Assembly: GCF_030269515.1 (NCBI RefSeq) | Contig: NZ_BSTM01000009.1 | Location: 1 to 64,000 of the forward strand | Origin: Actinomadura sp. NBRC 104412 | Lineage (GTDB): Bacteria > Actinomycetota > Actinomycetes > Streptosporangiales > Streptosporangiaceae | Length of the DNA stretch: 64,000 nt | Direction: 5' to 3' | Part shown: piece after piece, positions 8,610 through 18,233 of the stretch | Layout of the letters: each line of letters opens with the position of its first letter | Numbering within the stretch: position 1 is the first letter of the stretch | Position numbers and translations under genes: made by a program | Notes under the pieces: model-generated | The model's input: only the letters and a program-made list of their open reading frames with translations | What the model was told of the DNA's origin: nothing | The model's database searches: none

Positions 8610-9778
8610 TGACCACGACCTCGGACGCGCCACGGACGGAGGGGGCCGCCGCACGGCCCGGATCCGCCGGGGCCGCGGGCGGAGCAGGTCGGCCGCCCCG
8701 CCGCCGGATGTCCGGCCTCACCCGCGGCGAGCTCGCGGTGCTCGGCGGGTGCGGCCTCTCGTCCTTTCTGTTCGTCTGGCTGATCCTCGCCAGGCTGACC
8801 GACGGGATCGGCCGGCTTGGCTGGCTGGTGGCCTGGTACGCCGTCTTCCTCGCCATGGTCTACGTCGTCACCTGGGACACCCTCGGTCGCAAGGCCGCCG
8901 CCGACCGGGTGGCCGCCACGATCATCCGCACCGGCATCCTGACGCTGATCCTCCCGCTGGGCTTCCTGCTGGTGTACGTGCTCGTGGAGGGGCTGCCCGC
9001 GCTGCGCCCCGGCTTCTTCACCGACGATCTGAGCGGCGTCACCCCCGAGATGCCCGCCTCGGCCGGCGGCGGCCTGCACGCGATCGTCGGCACCCTGGAG
9101 CAGCTCACCCTCGCGCTGCTGTGGACGGTGCCGCTGAGCGTGCTCACCGCGATCTTCCTCAACGAGACCCGGTCCCGGTTCCGGCGCCCACTGCGCATCC
9201 TGGTGGACGCCATGAGCGGCGTGCCGTCGATCGTGGCGGGACTGTTCGTCTACGCGGCGCTCATCATCCCGCTGGGCACCGGGTTCAACGGGTTCTCCGC
9301 CGGTATCGCGCTGAGCATCGTCATGATCCCGACCGTCACCCGGACCGTGGAGGTCGTGCTCCGGCTGGTGCCCAACGGACTGCGCGAGGCATCGCTCGCG
9401 CTGGGCGCGTCCCGGGCGCGGACCGTGTGGTCGGTCGTGCTGCCCACGGCGCGCAGCGGCGTGACCACGGCGGTGGTGCTCGGCATCGCCCGCACCGTCG
9501 GCGAGACCGCCCCGCTGCTGTTCACCTCGTTCGGGCTCGACCTCCTCAACGCCAACCCGCTCAAGGACCCGCAGGAAAGCCTGCCGCTCTTCGTGTACTC
9601 GAACGTGCAGAAACCCTCGGAGACCGCCGCGCAACGCGGGTTCACCGGCGCGCTGGTCCTGATCACCGTCGTCCTCGCCCTGTTCGCCGTCGCCCGCTTC
9701 ATCGGCCGGGGCCGCCGTTCCGGCGGACGGCCCCGCGGAATGCGACGGCCCGCGAAGCCACAGAAAGGAACCCAGTGA
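8609..9778 (+). CDS. pstA: phosphate ABC transporter permease PstA
   Basis: Second permease of the phosphate importer, 389 residues. It has a longer cytoplasmic N-terminus than usual (Ala/Gly-rich, about 40 residues) and extra spans before the core, then the permease domain with the EAA motif [20 protein letters not shown] at about 260. The start is fixed by the one-base overlap with pstC and the stop overlaps the pstB GTG (GTGA). Confidence 0.95.
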   Translation: MTTTSDAPRTEGAAARPGSAGAAGGAGRPPRRRMSGLTRGELAVLGGCGLSSFLFVWLILARLTDGIGRLGWLVAWYAVFLAMVYVVTWDTLGRKAAADRVAATIIRTGILTLILPLGFLLVYVLVEGLPALRPGFFTDDLSGVTPEMPASAGGGLHAIVGTLEQLTLALLWTVPLSVLTAIFLNETRSRFRRPLRILVDAMSGVPSIVAGLFVYAALIIPLGTGFNGFSAGIALSIVMIPTVTRTVEVVLRLVPNGLREASLALGASRARTVWSVVLPTARSGVTTAVVLGIARTVGETAPLLFTSFGLDLLNANPLKDPQESLPLFVYSNVQKPSETAAQRGFTGALVLITVVLALFAVARFIGRGRRSGGRPRGMRRPAKPQKGTQ

Positions 9779-10641
9779 CCTCCACCGTCCCCGTCAAGGA
9801 CTCAGGACCGGCGCCCGACCCGGGCACCACGGCAAGGCGTGAGATCACGCTGACCGGCGGTCCCCCGCCGGGCGCCGCCGAGCTGCTGGCCAAGGACGTG
9901 TGCGCCTGGTTCGGCGACCGCCTCGTCCTCGACCGGGTGAACCTGCGGATGGCCCCACGGCGGGTGACCGCGCTGATCGGCCCGTCCGGCTGCGGCAAGT
10001 CCACCTTCCTGCGCATCCTCAACCGGATGCACGAGCTGGTGCCCGGTGCCTCGCTGGCGGGCGAGGTGCTGCTCGACGGCGAGGACATCTACTCGGCCGC
10101 GCGGCGCGCCCAGGAGGTGCGGATGCGGATCGGGATGGTGTTCCAGAAGCCGAACCCGTTCCCGGCGATGACCATCCGCGACAACGTGCTGGCCGGGCTC
10201 AAGCTGGCAGGCATCAAGTGCGACGACAAGACCGCCCTGGTCGAGCAGAGCCTGACCAGGGCCGGGCTGTGGCGCGAGGTCAGGGACCGGCTCTCCGCCC
10301 TCGGCGGCGAGCTCTCCGGCGGCCAGCAGCAGCGGCTGTGCATCGCGCGGTCCCTCGCCGTACGGCCCAACGTCCTGCTCATGGACGAACCCTGCTCGGC
10401 GCTCGACCCGACCTCCACCCGCCGGATCGAGGAGACCATCGCCGAGATCGGGCACGAGGTCACCGTCGTGATCGTCACGCACAACATGCAGCAGGCGCAG
10501 CGGGTGTCCGACCACTGCGCGTTCTTCCTCGCCGCCGAGAACGAGCCCGGCCGCATCGTCGAGCACGGGCCTACCGACCGGATGTTCTCCTCCCCCGACG
10601 ACCCCCGCACGCTCGACTACGTCAGCGGCCGCTTCGGCTGA
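9775..10641 (+). CDS. pstB: phosphate ABC transporter ATP-binding protein PstB
   Basis: ATPase that drives phosphate import with PstA and PstC. The GTG start at 9775 overlaps the pstA stop and has AAAGGA before it; the resulting 288 residues fit the family with an N-terminal extension of about 35. Walker A is GPSGCGKST (about 68-76), the signature LSGGQQQR, Walker B VLLMDEP, and the switch His VTHNM. The FQKPNPFPA stretch is typical of PstB. Confidence 0.97.
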   Translation: MTSTVPVKDSGPAPDPGTTARREITLTGGPPPGAAELLAKDVCAWFGDRLVLDRVNLRMAPRRVTALIGPSGCGKSTFLRILNRMHELVPGASLAGEVLLDGEDIYSAARRAQEVRMRIGMVFQKPNPFPAMTIRDNVLAGLKLAGIKCDDKTALVEQSLTRAGLWREVRDRLSALGGELSGGQQQRLCIARSLAVRPNVLLMDEPCSALDPTSTRRIEETIAEIGHEVTVVIVTHNMQQAQRVSDHCAFFLAAENEPGRIVEHGPTDRMFSSPDDPRTLDYVSGRFG

Positions 10642-10674
10642 CGGCCGCCGGACCCGACGAGAGGCGTCATCTCC

Positions 10675-12210
10675 ATGTTCTCCATGGCCCAAACCCGGCA
10701 TCGTGCCATGCGCACCGGCCTCGCCACGGTCATCCTGCTCGCGGTCTGCTCGCTGGGCGCCGGGGTCGCCGCGCCCGAGGCGCGGGCGGCCACGCTCGTC
10801 AACGGCTCGGGCTCGACGTATGTCGAGCTGGCCATGGACGAGTGGACGCGCTCCGCCGACGCGCGGGGAATCAAGGTCAACTACACCGGCGTCGGGTCGC
10901 CGACCGGCGTGGGGCAGTACGACGCCAGGCAGACCGACTACGCCGGCACCGAGGCCGAGGTGAAGTCCCTCTACGGCGGCCGCAACACCCTGCCGCGCGG
11001 CTTCCAGTACGTGCCGGACGTCGCCGGCGCGATCGCGATCATGTACAACGTCCGGGATCGGGGCGGCAACAGGTACGACAAGCTGCACCTGGACCAGCGC
11101 ACCATCTCACGGATCTTCACCGGGGAGATCTCGAACTGGTCGCACCCCGACATCACCAGGACCAACGGCGGCGTGGCGCTGCCCGACCAGCCCATCAGGG
11201 TCGTGTTCCGGACGGGGTCGTCCGGGACGACGGCACTGTTCTACGACTTCGTGCGCGAGGCCGCCCGCGACGTCTACGACAGGTTCCGGTCGAAGCACAA
11301 CCTGCCCGACCGCCGCATCACCTCGCTGCCCGACACGCCCAACGACGTCGGCGGCCAGTTCGCGCCCAACATCGTGGGCAGGGGCGGCTCCGACGAGATG
11401 GCCCAGTTCGTCGGCAGCTCGGCATGGAGCATCGGCTACGACGAGTTCGGCTACGCCATCAAGCACGGCGTCGATGTCGCCTGGGTGAAGAACGGCGCCG
11501 GGAAGTGGACGAAGCCGTATGCCCTGAACATCTCCGAAGCGCTGAGGGACGCGACGCTGCGGCCCGACCTCTCACAGGAGCTCTCCGGGGTCTACACCTC
11601 CAAGAATCCCCTGGCCTACCCGATCTCCGCCTACAGCTACATGATGACCCAGTGCCTGCCCGGACGCGGGCGCCAGACGTGCGCGGGCCCGTACAGCGAC
11701 GGTGGCAAGCAGTCCACGCTGGCGCAGTTCATGCGTTACGTCGCCTGCGACGGCCAGGTGAAGATGGCGCGGATCGGCTACTCGCCGCTCCCGACGAACC
11801 TCTCCCAGGAGATGGAGAACTCCGTCGCCCGGATGACCGGTGAACGCCCGCGGCGGCTCACACCGGGCAACTGCGCCAACCCGAGGTTCCACGGCAGCCT
11901 CGGCGCCGGCGCCGGCCCGCCGCGCGACCCGTTCGAGAACCTGCCCGGCGGCGTGGACGGGGCCACCAGCGGCGGGCGGAACTCGGCCGGGCCGAGCGCG
12001 AGCGCGACCGCCGGCAGCGGCTCCGGTGCGGGTGCCGGCCTGGGGACGGTCGCGGGCGGCTCCGGCCGGCAGCAGAACGCCAAGCCCGTCGGGTTCAACG
12101 GGCCCGGCGTTCCCGGCCTCGGCCCGCTACCGGCACTCGTGCTCATCGGAGCCCTCGTCGTCCCACCGGCCGTGATGGCGATCCGGAACAGGAACCGCGC
12201 TAGGCCGTGA
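10675..12210 (+). CDS. pstS: membrane-anchored phosphate-binding protein PstS
   Basis: A 511-residue PBP-like protein. The signal segment ([17 protein letters not shown]) ends near ARA-AT. Phosphate-loop motifs are [14 protein letters not shown] near the mature N-terminus and [11 protein letters not shown] in the middle. Past about 430 a Gly/Ser/Pro linker leads to one C-terminal span ([19 protein letters not shown]) with a basic tail, so it is anchored by the C-terminus and not by a lipid. It is last in the pst operon, 33 bp after pstB. Its stop overlaps the convergent leuD stop by 11 bp. Confidence 0.9.
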   Translation: MFSMAQTRHRAMRTGLATVILLAVCSLGAGVAAPEARAATLVNGSGSTYVELAMDEWTRSADARGIKVNYTGVGSPTGVGQYDARQTDYAGTEAEVKSLYGGRNTLPRGFQYVPDVAGAIAIMYNVRDRGGNRYDKLHLDQRTISRIFTGEISNWSHPDITRTNGGVALPDQPIRVVFRTGSSGTTALFYDFVREAARDVYDRFRSKHNLPDRRITSLPDTPNDVGGQFAPNIVGRGGSDEMAQFVGSSAWSIGYDEFGYAIKHGVDVAWVKNGAGKWTKPYALNISEALRDATLRPDLSQELSGVYTSKNPLAYPISAYSYMMTQCLPGRGRQTCAGPYSDGGKQSTLAQFMRYVACDGQVKMARIGYSPLPTNLSQEMENSVARMTGERPRRLTPGNCANPRFHGSLGAGAGPPRDPFENLPGGVDGATSGGRNSAGPSASATAGSGSGAGAGLGTVAGGSGRQQNAKPVGFNGPGVPGLGPLPALVLIGALVVPPAVMAIRNRNRARP

Positions 12211-12787
12211 CGGGCATCCAGGGGGCGCGCCGCTCCTCGAAGGCGGCGATGTCGTCGGCGTGGCGCAGGGTCAGGCCGATGTCGTCCAGGCCCTCCATCA
12301 GCCGCCAGCGGGTGTAGTCGTCGATCTCGAAGGAGGCCGTGAGGTCCCCGGCGCGCACTTCGCGGGCGTCCAAATCGACGGTGATCTCGGTGGACGGGTC
12401 GCTCTCGATCCGGTCCTGCAGCGCCTCCACGGTCGCGCCCGGCAGGACCACCGGCAGCAGGCCCATCTTGGTCGAGTTGTTGCGGAAGATGTCGCCGAAG
12501 CGGGGCGCGATGACGACCCGGAACCCGTACTGCTGCAAGGCCCAGACCGCGTGCTCGCGGGACGAGCCCGTCCCGAAGTCCGGCCCGGCGACCAGGATGC
12601 TGCCGCCCTCGTACTGGGGCTGGTTGAGCACGAACTCCGGGTCCTCGCGCCAGGCGGCGAACAGGCCCTTCTCGAAGCCGGTGCGGCTGACCTGCTTGAG
12701 CCAGACGGCCGGGATGATCTGGTCGGTGTCGACGTTGCTGCGGCGCAGCGGCACGCCCCGGCCGGTGTGGATGGTGAACGCTTCCAT
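12200..12787 (-). CDS. leuD: 3-isopropylmalate dehydratase small subunit
   Basis: Small subunit of isopropylmalate isomerase, second step of leucine synthesis, swapping the hydroxyl of isopropylmalate with LeuC. The 195 residues from the ATG at 12787 (MEAFTIHTG) match the family: [16 protein letters not shown] and [10 protein letters not shown], the substrate-specificity and swivel-domain motifs. It follows leuC by 17 bp, so they form one operon. It overlaps the convergent pstS end by 11 bp. Confidence 0.97.
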   Translation of the reverse strand: MEAFTIHTGRGVPLRRSNVDTDQIIPAVWLKQVSRTGFEKGLFAAWREDPEFVLNQPQYEGGSILVAGPDFGTGSSREHAVWALQQYGFRVVIAPRFGDIFRNNSTKMGLLPVVLPGATVEALQDRIESDPSTEITVDLDAREVRAGDLTASFEIDDYTRWRLMEGLDDIGLTLRHADDIAAFEERRAPWMPVTA

Positions 12788-12804
12788 GTCGTGGGCTTCC
12801 TTGT

Positions 12805-14244
12805 CTAGAGGTCGGCGGGGGCGGTGAGGCGACCGGTGACGGCCGTCGCGGCCGCGACGGCGGGCGACACCAGGTGGGTGCGGCCTCCGGGCCCCTGCCG
12901 GCCCTCGAAGTTGCGGTTGGACGTGGACGCGCTGCGCTGGCCGGGCGTGAGCTGGTCGGGGTTCATGCCCAGGCACATCGAGCAGCCGGCCTCGCGCCAT
13001 TCGGCCCCGGCGGCGGAGATGACCGCGTCGAGCCCCTCCTCCTCGGCCTGCTTCTTGACCCGCATGGAGCCGGGGACGACCAGCATGCGGACGCCGTCGG
13101 CCACCTTGCGTCCCTCCAGGACGCCGGCGACGGCGCGCAGGTCCTCGATGCGGCCGTTGGTGCAGGACCCGACGAAGACGGTGTCGACCTCGATCGCGCG
13201 CAGCGGGGTGCCCGGGGTCAGCCCCATGTATTCCAGGGCCCGCTCGGCGGCCTGCCGCTGCACCGGGTCGTCGAAGGACGCCGGGTCGGGCACGGACTCG
13301 GCCAGCGGCAGCCCCTGGCCGGGGTTGGTGCCCCAGGTGACGAACGGGGTGAGCTCGGAGGCGTCGATCACGACCTCCTTGTCGAAGGTCGCGTCGTCGT
13401 CGGTGCGCAGGGACGTCCAGTACTCGACGGCCCGGTCCCAGTCGCTCTCATTCTGAGGGGACGACCCCCCAGACCCCCCGGCAACGGCGCCGGCCGGCGC
13501 GTGCGGGCGGCCCTTCAGGTAGGCGAAGGTGGTCTCGTCCGGGGCGATCATCCCGGCGCGGGCGCCGGCCTCGATGGACATGTTGCAGACCGTCATCCGG
13601 CCCTCCATCGACAGCGACCTGATCGCCTCGCCGCGGTACTCGATGATGTGGCCCTGGCCGCCGCCGGTGCCGATCCGGGAGATCACCGCGAGGATGAGGT
13701 CCTTGGCGGTGACGCCCTCGGGCAGCGTGCCGTTCACGGTCACGGCCATGGTCTTGGGCTTGATCTGCGGCAGGGTCTGGGTCGCCAGGACGTGCTCGAC
13801 CTCGCTGGTGCCGATGCCGAACGCGAGGGCGCCGAACGCGCCGTGCGTGGAGGTGTGGGAGTCGCCGCACACCACGGTCATGCCGGGCTGGGTCAGGCCG
13901 AGCTGGGGGCCGATGACGTGGACGATGCCCTGGCCGTCGTCCCCCATGGGGTGCAGCCGGATGCCGAAGTCGGCGCAGTTCTTGCGGAGCGTCTCGACCT
14001 GGGTGCGCGACACCGGGTCGGCGATGGGCGCCAGCAGGTCCTTGGTGGGGACGTTGTGGTCCTCGGTGGCGATCGTCAGCTCGGGGCGGCGCACCTTGCG
14101 CCCGGCCATGCGCAGGCCGTCGAACGCCTGCGGGCTGGTGACCTCGTGGACGAGGTGCAGGTCGATGTAGAGCAGGTCCGGCTCGCCCTCGGCTCGTCGC
14201 ACCACGTGCGCGTCGTAGACCTTCTCGGCCAGTGTGCGGCCCAT
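12805..14244 (-). CDS. leuC: 3-isopropylmalate dehydratase large subunit
   Basis: Aconitase-family large subunit carrying the 4Fe-4S cluster: ligands in VGSCTNG and CSMCLGMN. The ATG at 14244 (MGRTLAEK) has GAGGTGG before it, so the three extra upstream residues are not used. After GRPHAPAGA, where relatives go straight to a WD motif, there are 14 additional residues ([14 protein letters not shown], about 253-266) encoded by a copy of the GC-rich repeat seen left of hup. The frame is intact and the site is a surface loop before the WD helix, so the enzyme should still work. A palindrome of the NdgR type lies upstream. Confidence 0.97.
   Translation of the reverse strand: MGRTLAEKVYDAHVVRRAEGEPDLLYIDLHLVHEVTSPQAFDGLRMAGRKVRRPELTIATEDHNVPTKDLLAPIADPVSRTQVETLRKNCADFGIRLHPMGDDGQGIVHVIGPQLGLTQPGMTVVCGDSHTSTHGAFGALAFGIGTSEVEHVLATQTLPQIKPKTMAVTVNGTLPEGVTAKDLILAVISRIGTGGGQGHIIEYRGEAIRSLSMEGRMTVCNMSIEAGARAGMIAPDETTFAYLKGRPHAPAGAVAGGSGGSSPQNESDWDRAVEYWTSLRTDDDATFDKEVVIDASELTPFVTWGTNPGQGLPLAESVPDPASFDDPVQRQAAERALEYMGLTPGTPLRAIEVDTVFVGSCTNGRIEDLRAVAGVLEGRKVADGVRMLVVPGSMRVKKQAEEEGLDAVISAAGAEWREAGCSMCLGMNPDQLTPGQRSASTSNRNFEGRQGPGGRTHLVSPAVAAATAVTGRLTAPADL
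13444..13485. repeat. in-frame repeat insertion in leuC
   Basis: The 42 bp encoding 14 extra LeuC residues consist mainly of a 35-bp element (13447-13481) matching the intergenic copies at 350-384 and 437-470 at about 30 of 35 positions on the opposite strand. Confidence 0.7.
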
Positions 14245-14294
14245 CGATTCCACCTCACCTGATCGGTACCTTGCTCGCGGGCTCTCCCGCCGGG

Positions 14295-14323
14295 TTGCAT
14301 CTCATATTACGAGACGGCAATAT
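14295..14323 (+). promoter_or_regulatory. ndgR promoter
   Basis: TTGCAT (14295-14300), a 17-bp spacer and CAATAT (14318-14323). Six bases follow before the ATG at 14330, so the transcript is probably leaderless. The palindrome 14300-14315 fills the spacer. Confidence 0.65.
14300..14315. promoter_or_regulatory. putative NdgR operator, leuC/ndgR
   Basis: TCTCATATTACGAGAC, a 16-bp imperfect palindrome. It fits the TCTCA-N5-YGAGAC pattern shared with sites before cimA, leuB and ilvB. Its place in the ndgR promoter spacer predicts autorepression; for leuC it lies about 55 bp upstream. Confidence 0.65.
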
Positions 14324-14329
14324 CAAGAC

Positions 14330-15049
14330 ATGGACAACTCTAGCGGAGTCGGCGTACTTGACAAAGCCGTTCTCGTCCTGAACGCCCTCGAAGCCGGCCC
14401 CGCCTCGCTGGCGCAGCTCGTGCAGAGCACCGGGCTGGCCCGCCCGACCGCCCACCGGCTCGCCGTCGCGCTGGAGTACCACCGCCTCGTCCACCGCGAC
14501 ACCCAGGGCCGGTTCATCCTGGGCCCGCGGCTGGCCGAGCTGGCGGTGGCGGCCGGGGAGGACCGGCTGCTGGCCGTCGCCCAGCCCATCCTGGCGCAAC
14601 TGCGGGACCACACGGGAGAGAGCGCGTCCCTTTTCCGGCGCCAGGGCGACGTCCGGATCTGCGTGGCGGCGGCCGAGCGCAGCAGCGGCCTGCGCGACAC
14701 CATCCCGGTCGGCGCGGCGCTGCCGATGACCGCGGGGTCGGCGGCGCAGATCCTGCTGGCGTGGGAGGAGCCCGACCGGCTGCACCGGGGACTGCGCGGC
14801 GCCAAGTTCGAGGCCGCCACACTGGCCGCGGTACGCCGCCGCGGCTGGGCGCAGAGCGTGGGCGAGCGCGAGCAGGGCGTCGGCTCCGTCTCCGCCCCCG
14901 TCCGCGGCGCCGCCGGACGGGTGATCGCGGCCGTCTCGGTGTCCGGACCGCTGGAACGCCTCACCCGCTCCCCCGGCCGCCTGCACGCCGGTCCCGTCGT
15001 GGCCGCCGCCGAGAAGATCTCCGCGTCGATGCGCCGCACACCTTCGTAG
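14330..15049 (+). CDS. ndgR: IclR-family regulator of amino-acid genes, NdgR type
   Basis: A 239-residue IclR regulator: winged helix at 10-70 (LAQLVQSTGLARPTAHRLAVALE, here given in part: TGLARPTAHRL is the recognition helix) and an effector domain with GAALPMTAGSAAQILLAW. NdgR-like proteins sit divergent from leuCD in Streptomyces and relatives and control leucine, branched-chain and other amino-acid genes. The ATG at 14330 (MDNSSGVGVLDKA) lies six bases after a -10 box, so it is read from a leaderless mRNA. The operator-like palindrome in its promoter predicts self-control. Confidence 0.9.
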   Translation: MDNSSGVGVLDKAVLVLNALEAGPASLAQLVQSTGLARPTAHRLAVALEYHRLVHRDTQGRFILGPRLAELAVAAGEDRLLAVAQPILAQLRDHTGESASLFRRQGDVRICVAAAERSSGLRDTIPVGAALPMTAGSAAQILLAWEEPDRLHRGLRGAKFEAATLAAVRRRGWAQSVGEREQGVGSVSAPVRGAAGRVIAAVSVSGPLERLTRSPGRLHAGPVVAAAEKISASMRRTPS

Positions 15050-15118
15050 GACGCGGCCTCATAGACGGGACCTCATAGGACGCGACTACATGGGACGCGG
15101 CCTCATGGGACGCGGCGC
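15046..15118 (+). repeat. short imperfect tandem repeat after ndgR
   Basis: Five degenerate copies of a unit like GGGACGCGGCCTCAT run between the ndgR stop and the GH3 gene. Function unknown; they may shape the leader of the downstream mRNA. Confidence 0.5.
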
Positions 15119-15151
15119 GGTCCTGCCCTACCATCCGGGTTGGGAGGGCGC

Positions 15152-17503
15152 ATGACCGATCACGAGGCCGAGCTGCGGCGACGCCTGGAACGGCTGTCCC
15201 TGGAGGAGAAGGTCGGGCTGCTGACCGGGGCGGGCTTCTGGACGCTGCGCCCGGCGGAGAAGATCGGCCTGGCCCCGCTCGTGCTGTCGGACGGCCCCAG
15301 CGGCGTGCGCGGCACCACCTGGGACGAGCGCGACCACAGCCTGCTGTTCCCCTGCCCCACCGCGCTCGCCGCCACCTGGGACCCGGACGCCGCCTTCGAG
15401 GCGGGACGGCTGAACGGCGCGCAGGCCCGCGACAAGGGCGTCCACGTCCAGCTCGCCCCGACGGTCAACCTGCACCGCACCCCGCTGGGCGGCCGCCACT
15501 TCGAGAACTACTCCGAGGACCCGCTGCTCACCTCGCGGATCGCGGCCGGTTTCGTGCGGGGCGTGCAGTCCGCGGGGGTGGCGGCGACGGTCAAGCACTT
15601 CGTCGGCAACGACTCCGAGACGGCGCGGATGTCGTACGACGCGATCATCGACGACCGCACCCTCCGCGACCTGTACCTGCGCCCGTTCGAGGAGACGGTC
15701 CGCCGCGCCGGGGCCTGGGCGGTGATGGCCGCCTACAACCGGGTCAACGGCGTCACGATGACCGAGCACCGGGAGCTGATCACCGGCCTGCTGAAGGGCG
15801 AGTGGGGGTTCGACGGCGTGGTCGTCTCGGACTGGACGGCGCTGCGTTCCACCGTGCCCGCCGCCGAGGCCGGGATGGACCTGGAGATGCCGGGGCTCCC
15901 CACGTCCCCCTGGCGGGAGAACCTGGTGCGGGCCGTCCGCGAAGGCGAGGTCGCCGAGGAGCTGATCGACGACAAGGTGCTGCGCCTGCTGCGGCTCGCC
16001 GCCCGCGTCGGCGCGCTGGACGGGCTGCCGGGCCCGCCCCCGGTCACCACGCCGCCCGACGCGCGGCGCCGGCTCCGCGACCTGGCGTCCCTGGGCATGG
16101 TCCTGCTGCGCAACGACGGCACGCTGCCGCTGCGCGCGGCGACCACGGTCGCGCTGATCGGCCCGAACGCGGTGCGGTTCGCCGCGCAGGGCGGAGGCAG
16201 CGCGCATGTCGAGCCCGCGCACGTGGTGACGCCGGCCGAAGGGCTGCGGCGCGCCCTGGGCGGGGACGCGGAGATCACCGTCCACGCCGGCGTCCACCCG
16301 CACGGGCGGCCGGCGCCGCCGCCGCTCGCGCTCATGACCGACCCCGAAACCGGCGAGCCGGGCGCGCGGGCCGACTACCTGGACGCCGACGGCGGGCTGC
16401 TGCTGTCGGAGCACCGCCGCGCCGCCACGCTGCGCTTCCTCGGCGCAGGCGCCCCCGAGGCGACCAGGCAGATCGTGCTGCGCGCCCGGTTCACCCCCGA
16501 CCGCGGCGGCGTTCACACCTTCGCCGTCACCGGCATCGGCGACTTCGAGCTCCGCGTCGGGACGGACGTGACGTCGCTCACCCTCGTCCCCGAGGGCGAG
16601 GACGCCGTCGAGTCCCTGATGAAGCCGCCCGAGCACCGCGTGACCGCCGAGCTGCCCGCCGGGCTGCCCGTCCCCGTCGAGCTCCGGCACACCTTCACCT
16701 ACCCGCCGCTCGTCCTGACGTTCGGCATCGGCTACCGGGAGCCCCACCTGGGCGAGGACGCCGAGCTGGCCGCCGCCGTCGAGGCCGCCCGCTCCGCCGA
16801 CGCCGCCATCGTGGTCGTCGGGACGAACGACGAGGTCGAGAGCGAGGGCTACGACCGTACGACCCTGGTCCTGCCCGGCCGCCAGGACGACCTGGTCTCG
16901 GCCGTCGCCGCCGTCAACCCCCGTACCGTGGTGGTGGTCAACGCGGGCGCGCCCGTCCTGATGCCGTGGCGGAACGAGGTCGCCGCCATCCTCTGGTCCT
17001 GGTTGCCGGGGCAGGAGGGCGGCGACGCCATCGCCGACGTGCTCACGGGGCTGGCCGAGCCGGGTGGGCGGCTCCCCACCACCTTCCCGGTCACGGAGAC
17101 GGGCGTCCTGTCCCCGGTGCCGGGGCCCGACGGCACCCTCGAGTACGCCGAGGGCACCGCGATCGGCTACCGGTACTACGCCCCGGAGGACGTGGCGTAC
17201 CCGTTCGGCCACGGCCTCGGTTACACCACCTGGGAGTACGAGTCGGTGACCGCGTCCGGGCCGGGCGGCACGGCCGAGGTCACCGTGCGCAACACCGGCG
17301 ACCGGGCGGGCCGTGAGGTCGTCCAGTGCTACGCCTCGGCGCCGTCCCTGCCCCTCCGCCTGGCGGGCTTCGCCGTCGCGGACGCCGCTCCGGGCGAGAC
17401 GGTCACCGTCACCGTGTCCCTGGACGAGCGTCTGACCGGCCCGTACCGGCTGGACATCGGCCGCTCCATCGCCGACCTACGGCTCGACACGGAGATCCGC
17501 TAG
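15152..17503 (+). CDS. GH3 family beta-glycosidase with PA14 domain
   Basis: A cytoplasmic glycoside hydrolase of 783 residues; there is no signal peptide after the ATG at 15152 (MTDHEAELRR, GGAGGG before it). The GH3 barrel holds DGPSGVRG, KHFVGND and the nucleophile Asp in VVSDWTAL (about 226). The second GH3 domain begins near 310 (GMVLLRND) and is split by a PA14-like insert (about 390-500, with GGVHTFAVTGIGDFELRVG), known to restrict the active site of some beta-glucosidases. A fibronectin-III-like domain ends it. The likely substrates are oligosaccharides taken up by the cell. It appears monocistronic. Confidence 0.93.
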   Translation: MTDHEAELRRRLERLSLEEKVGLLTGAGFWTLRPAEKIGLAPLVLSDGPSGVRGTTWDERDHSLLFPCPTALAATWDPDAAFEAGRLNGAQARDKGVHVQLAPTVNLHRTPLGGRHFENYSEDPLLTSRIAAGFVRGVQSAGVAATVKHFVGNDSETARMSYDAIIDDRTLRDLYLRPFEETVRRAGAWAVMAAYNRVNGVTMTEHRELITGLLKGEWGFDGVVVSDWTALRSTVPAAEAGMDLEMPGLPTSPWRENLVRAVREGEVAEELIDDKVLRLLRLAARVGALDGLPGPPPVTTPPDARRRLRDLASLGMVLLRNDGTLPLRAATTVALIGPNAVRFAAQGGGSAHVEPAHVVTPAEGLRRALGGDAEITVHAGVHPHGRPAPPPLALMTDPETGEPGARADYLDADGGLLLSEHRRAATLRFLGAGAPEATRQIVLRARFTPDRGGVHTFAVTGIGDFELRVGTDVTSLTLVPEGEDAVESLMKPPEHRVTAELPAGLPVPVELRHTFTYPPLVLTFGIGYREPHLGEDAELAAAVEAARSADAAIVVVGTNDEVESEGYDRTTLVLPGRQDDLVSAVAAVNPRTVVVVNAGAPVLMPWRNEVAAILWSWLPGQEGGDAIADVLTGLAEPGGRLPTTFPVTETGVLSPVPGPDGTLEYAEGTAIGYRYYAPEDVAYPFGHGLGYTTWEYESVTASGPGGTAEVTVRNTGDRAGREVVQCYASAPSLPLRLAGFAVADAAPGETVTVTVSLDERLTGPYRLDIGRSIADLRLDTEIR

Positions 17504-17560
17504 GCCGCGCGGCCCTCTCCGCCGGACGGCACCGTGTGAAAGATCGCTACGATGACGTGC

Positions 17561-17920
17561 ATGGACCGCTGGACCGATCGGCTGCTCGCCGAGGGAAGCG
17601 ATCCCGATCCCCGCTTCACCCTCGCCAACGAGCGCACCTTCCTGGCCTGGATCCGCACCGCCCTCGCCGTGATCGCGGGCGGCGTGGGCGTGGCCCTGAC
17701 CGGCGACATGCTCGCGGCGCCCCTCCGGCAGGGCCTGTCGATCGCCTTCTCCCTCACCGGGGCGCTCATCGCCGGCATGGCGTTCCGCCGCTGGCTCCGC
17801 ACCGAACGCGCCCTGCGCCGCTCCGAGACCCTGCCTCCCCCGGCACTGGCGCCGATCATGTCCTACGGCCTGGCCCTGTGCGCGACGGTCCTGCTCGTCG
17901 CCCTCCTCGTGACCCGATGA
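17561..17920 (+). CDS. DUF202 (YidH-like) membrane protein
   Basis: A 119-residue protein with the DUF202 signature FTLANERTFLAWIRTALAV and three membrane spans (about 30-52, 56-78, 95-117). TACGAT at 17548-17553 ends seven bases before the ATG at 17561, so a leaderless start there is likelier than the in-frame ATG at 17552. Its stop overlaps the next DUF202 gene (ATGA). The role of these proteins is not established. Confidence 0.8.
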   Translation: MDRWTDRLLAEGSDPDPRFTLANERTFLAWIRTALAVIAGGVGVALTGDMLAAPLRQGLSIAFSLTGALIAGMAFRRWLRTERALRRSETLPPPALAPIMSYGLALCATVLLVALLVTR

Positions 17921-18216
17921 GCGTGCTGCGGGACCGCGGAGCCCAGCCCGAACGCACCGCCCTCGCCTGGTATCGCACCACCCTCGCCCTGGCCGCCGCC
18001 GGGCTGCTCTGCGTACGCCTGGCCCCGTCCACGCCCGGCGCCGTCCTCGCCGCCGCCGCGGTCTGCGGCGCGGTCTCCCTCCAGCTCCGCCGCGCCCTCA
18101 AGCGCCACCCGCGCCGTACGCCCCGCCACCTGGCCGATCCGGTGTCCGTGCTGCTCGCGACCGCCGTCACCGTCCTGTTCGCCGTCATGGGGCTGCTCTT
18201 CGCGCTCGGGGCCTGA
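17917..18216 (+). CDS. second DUF202 membrane protein
   Basis: A 99-residue paralogue overlapping the first by four bases. It keeps the motif QPERTALAWYRTTLAL followed by two or three hydrophobic spans. The pair probably acts together in the membrane. Function unknown. Confidence 0.8.
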   Translation: MSVLRDRGAQPERTALAWYRTTLALAAAGLLCVRLAPSTPGAVLAAAAVCGAVSLQLRRALKRHPRRTPRHLADPVSVLLATAVTVLFAVMGLLFALGA

Positions 18217-18233
18217 CGACTACCCTCGGTCGG

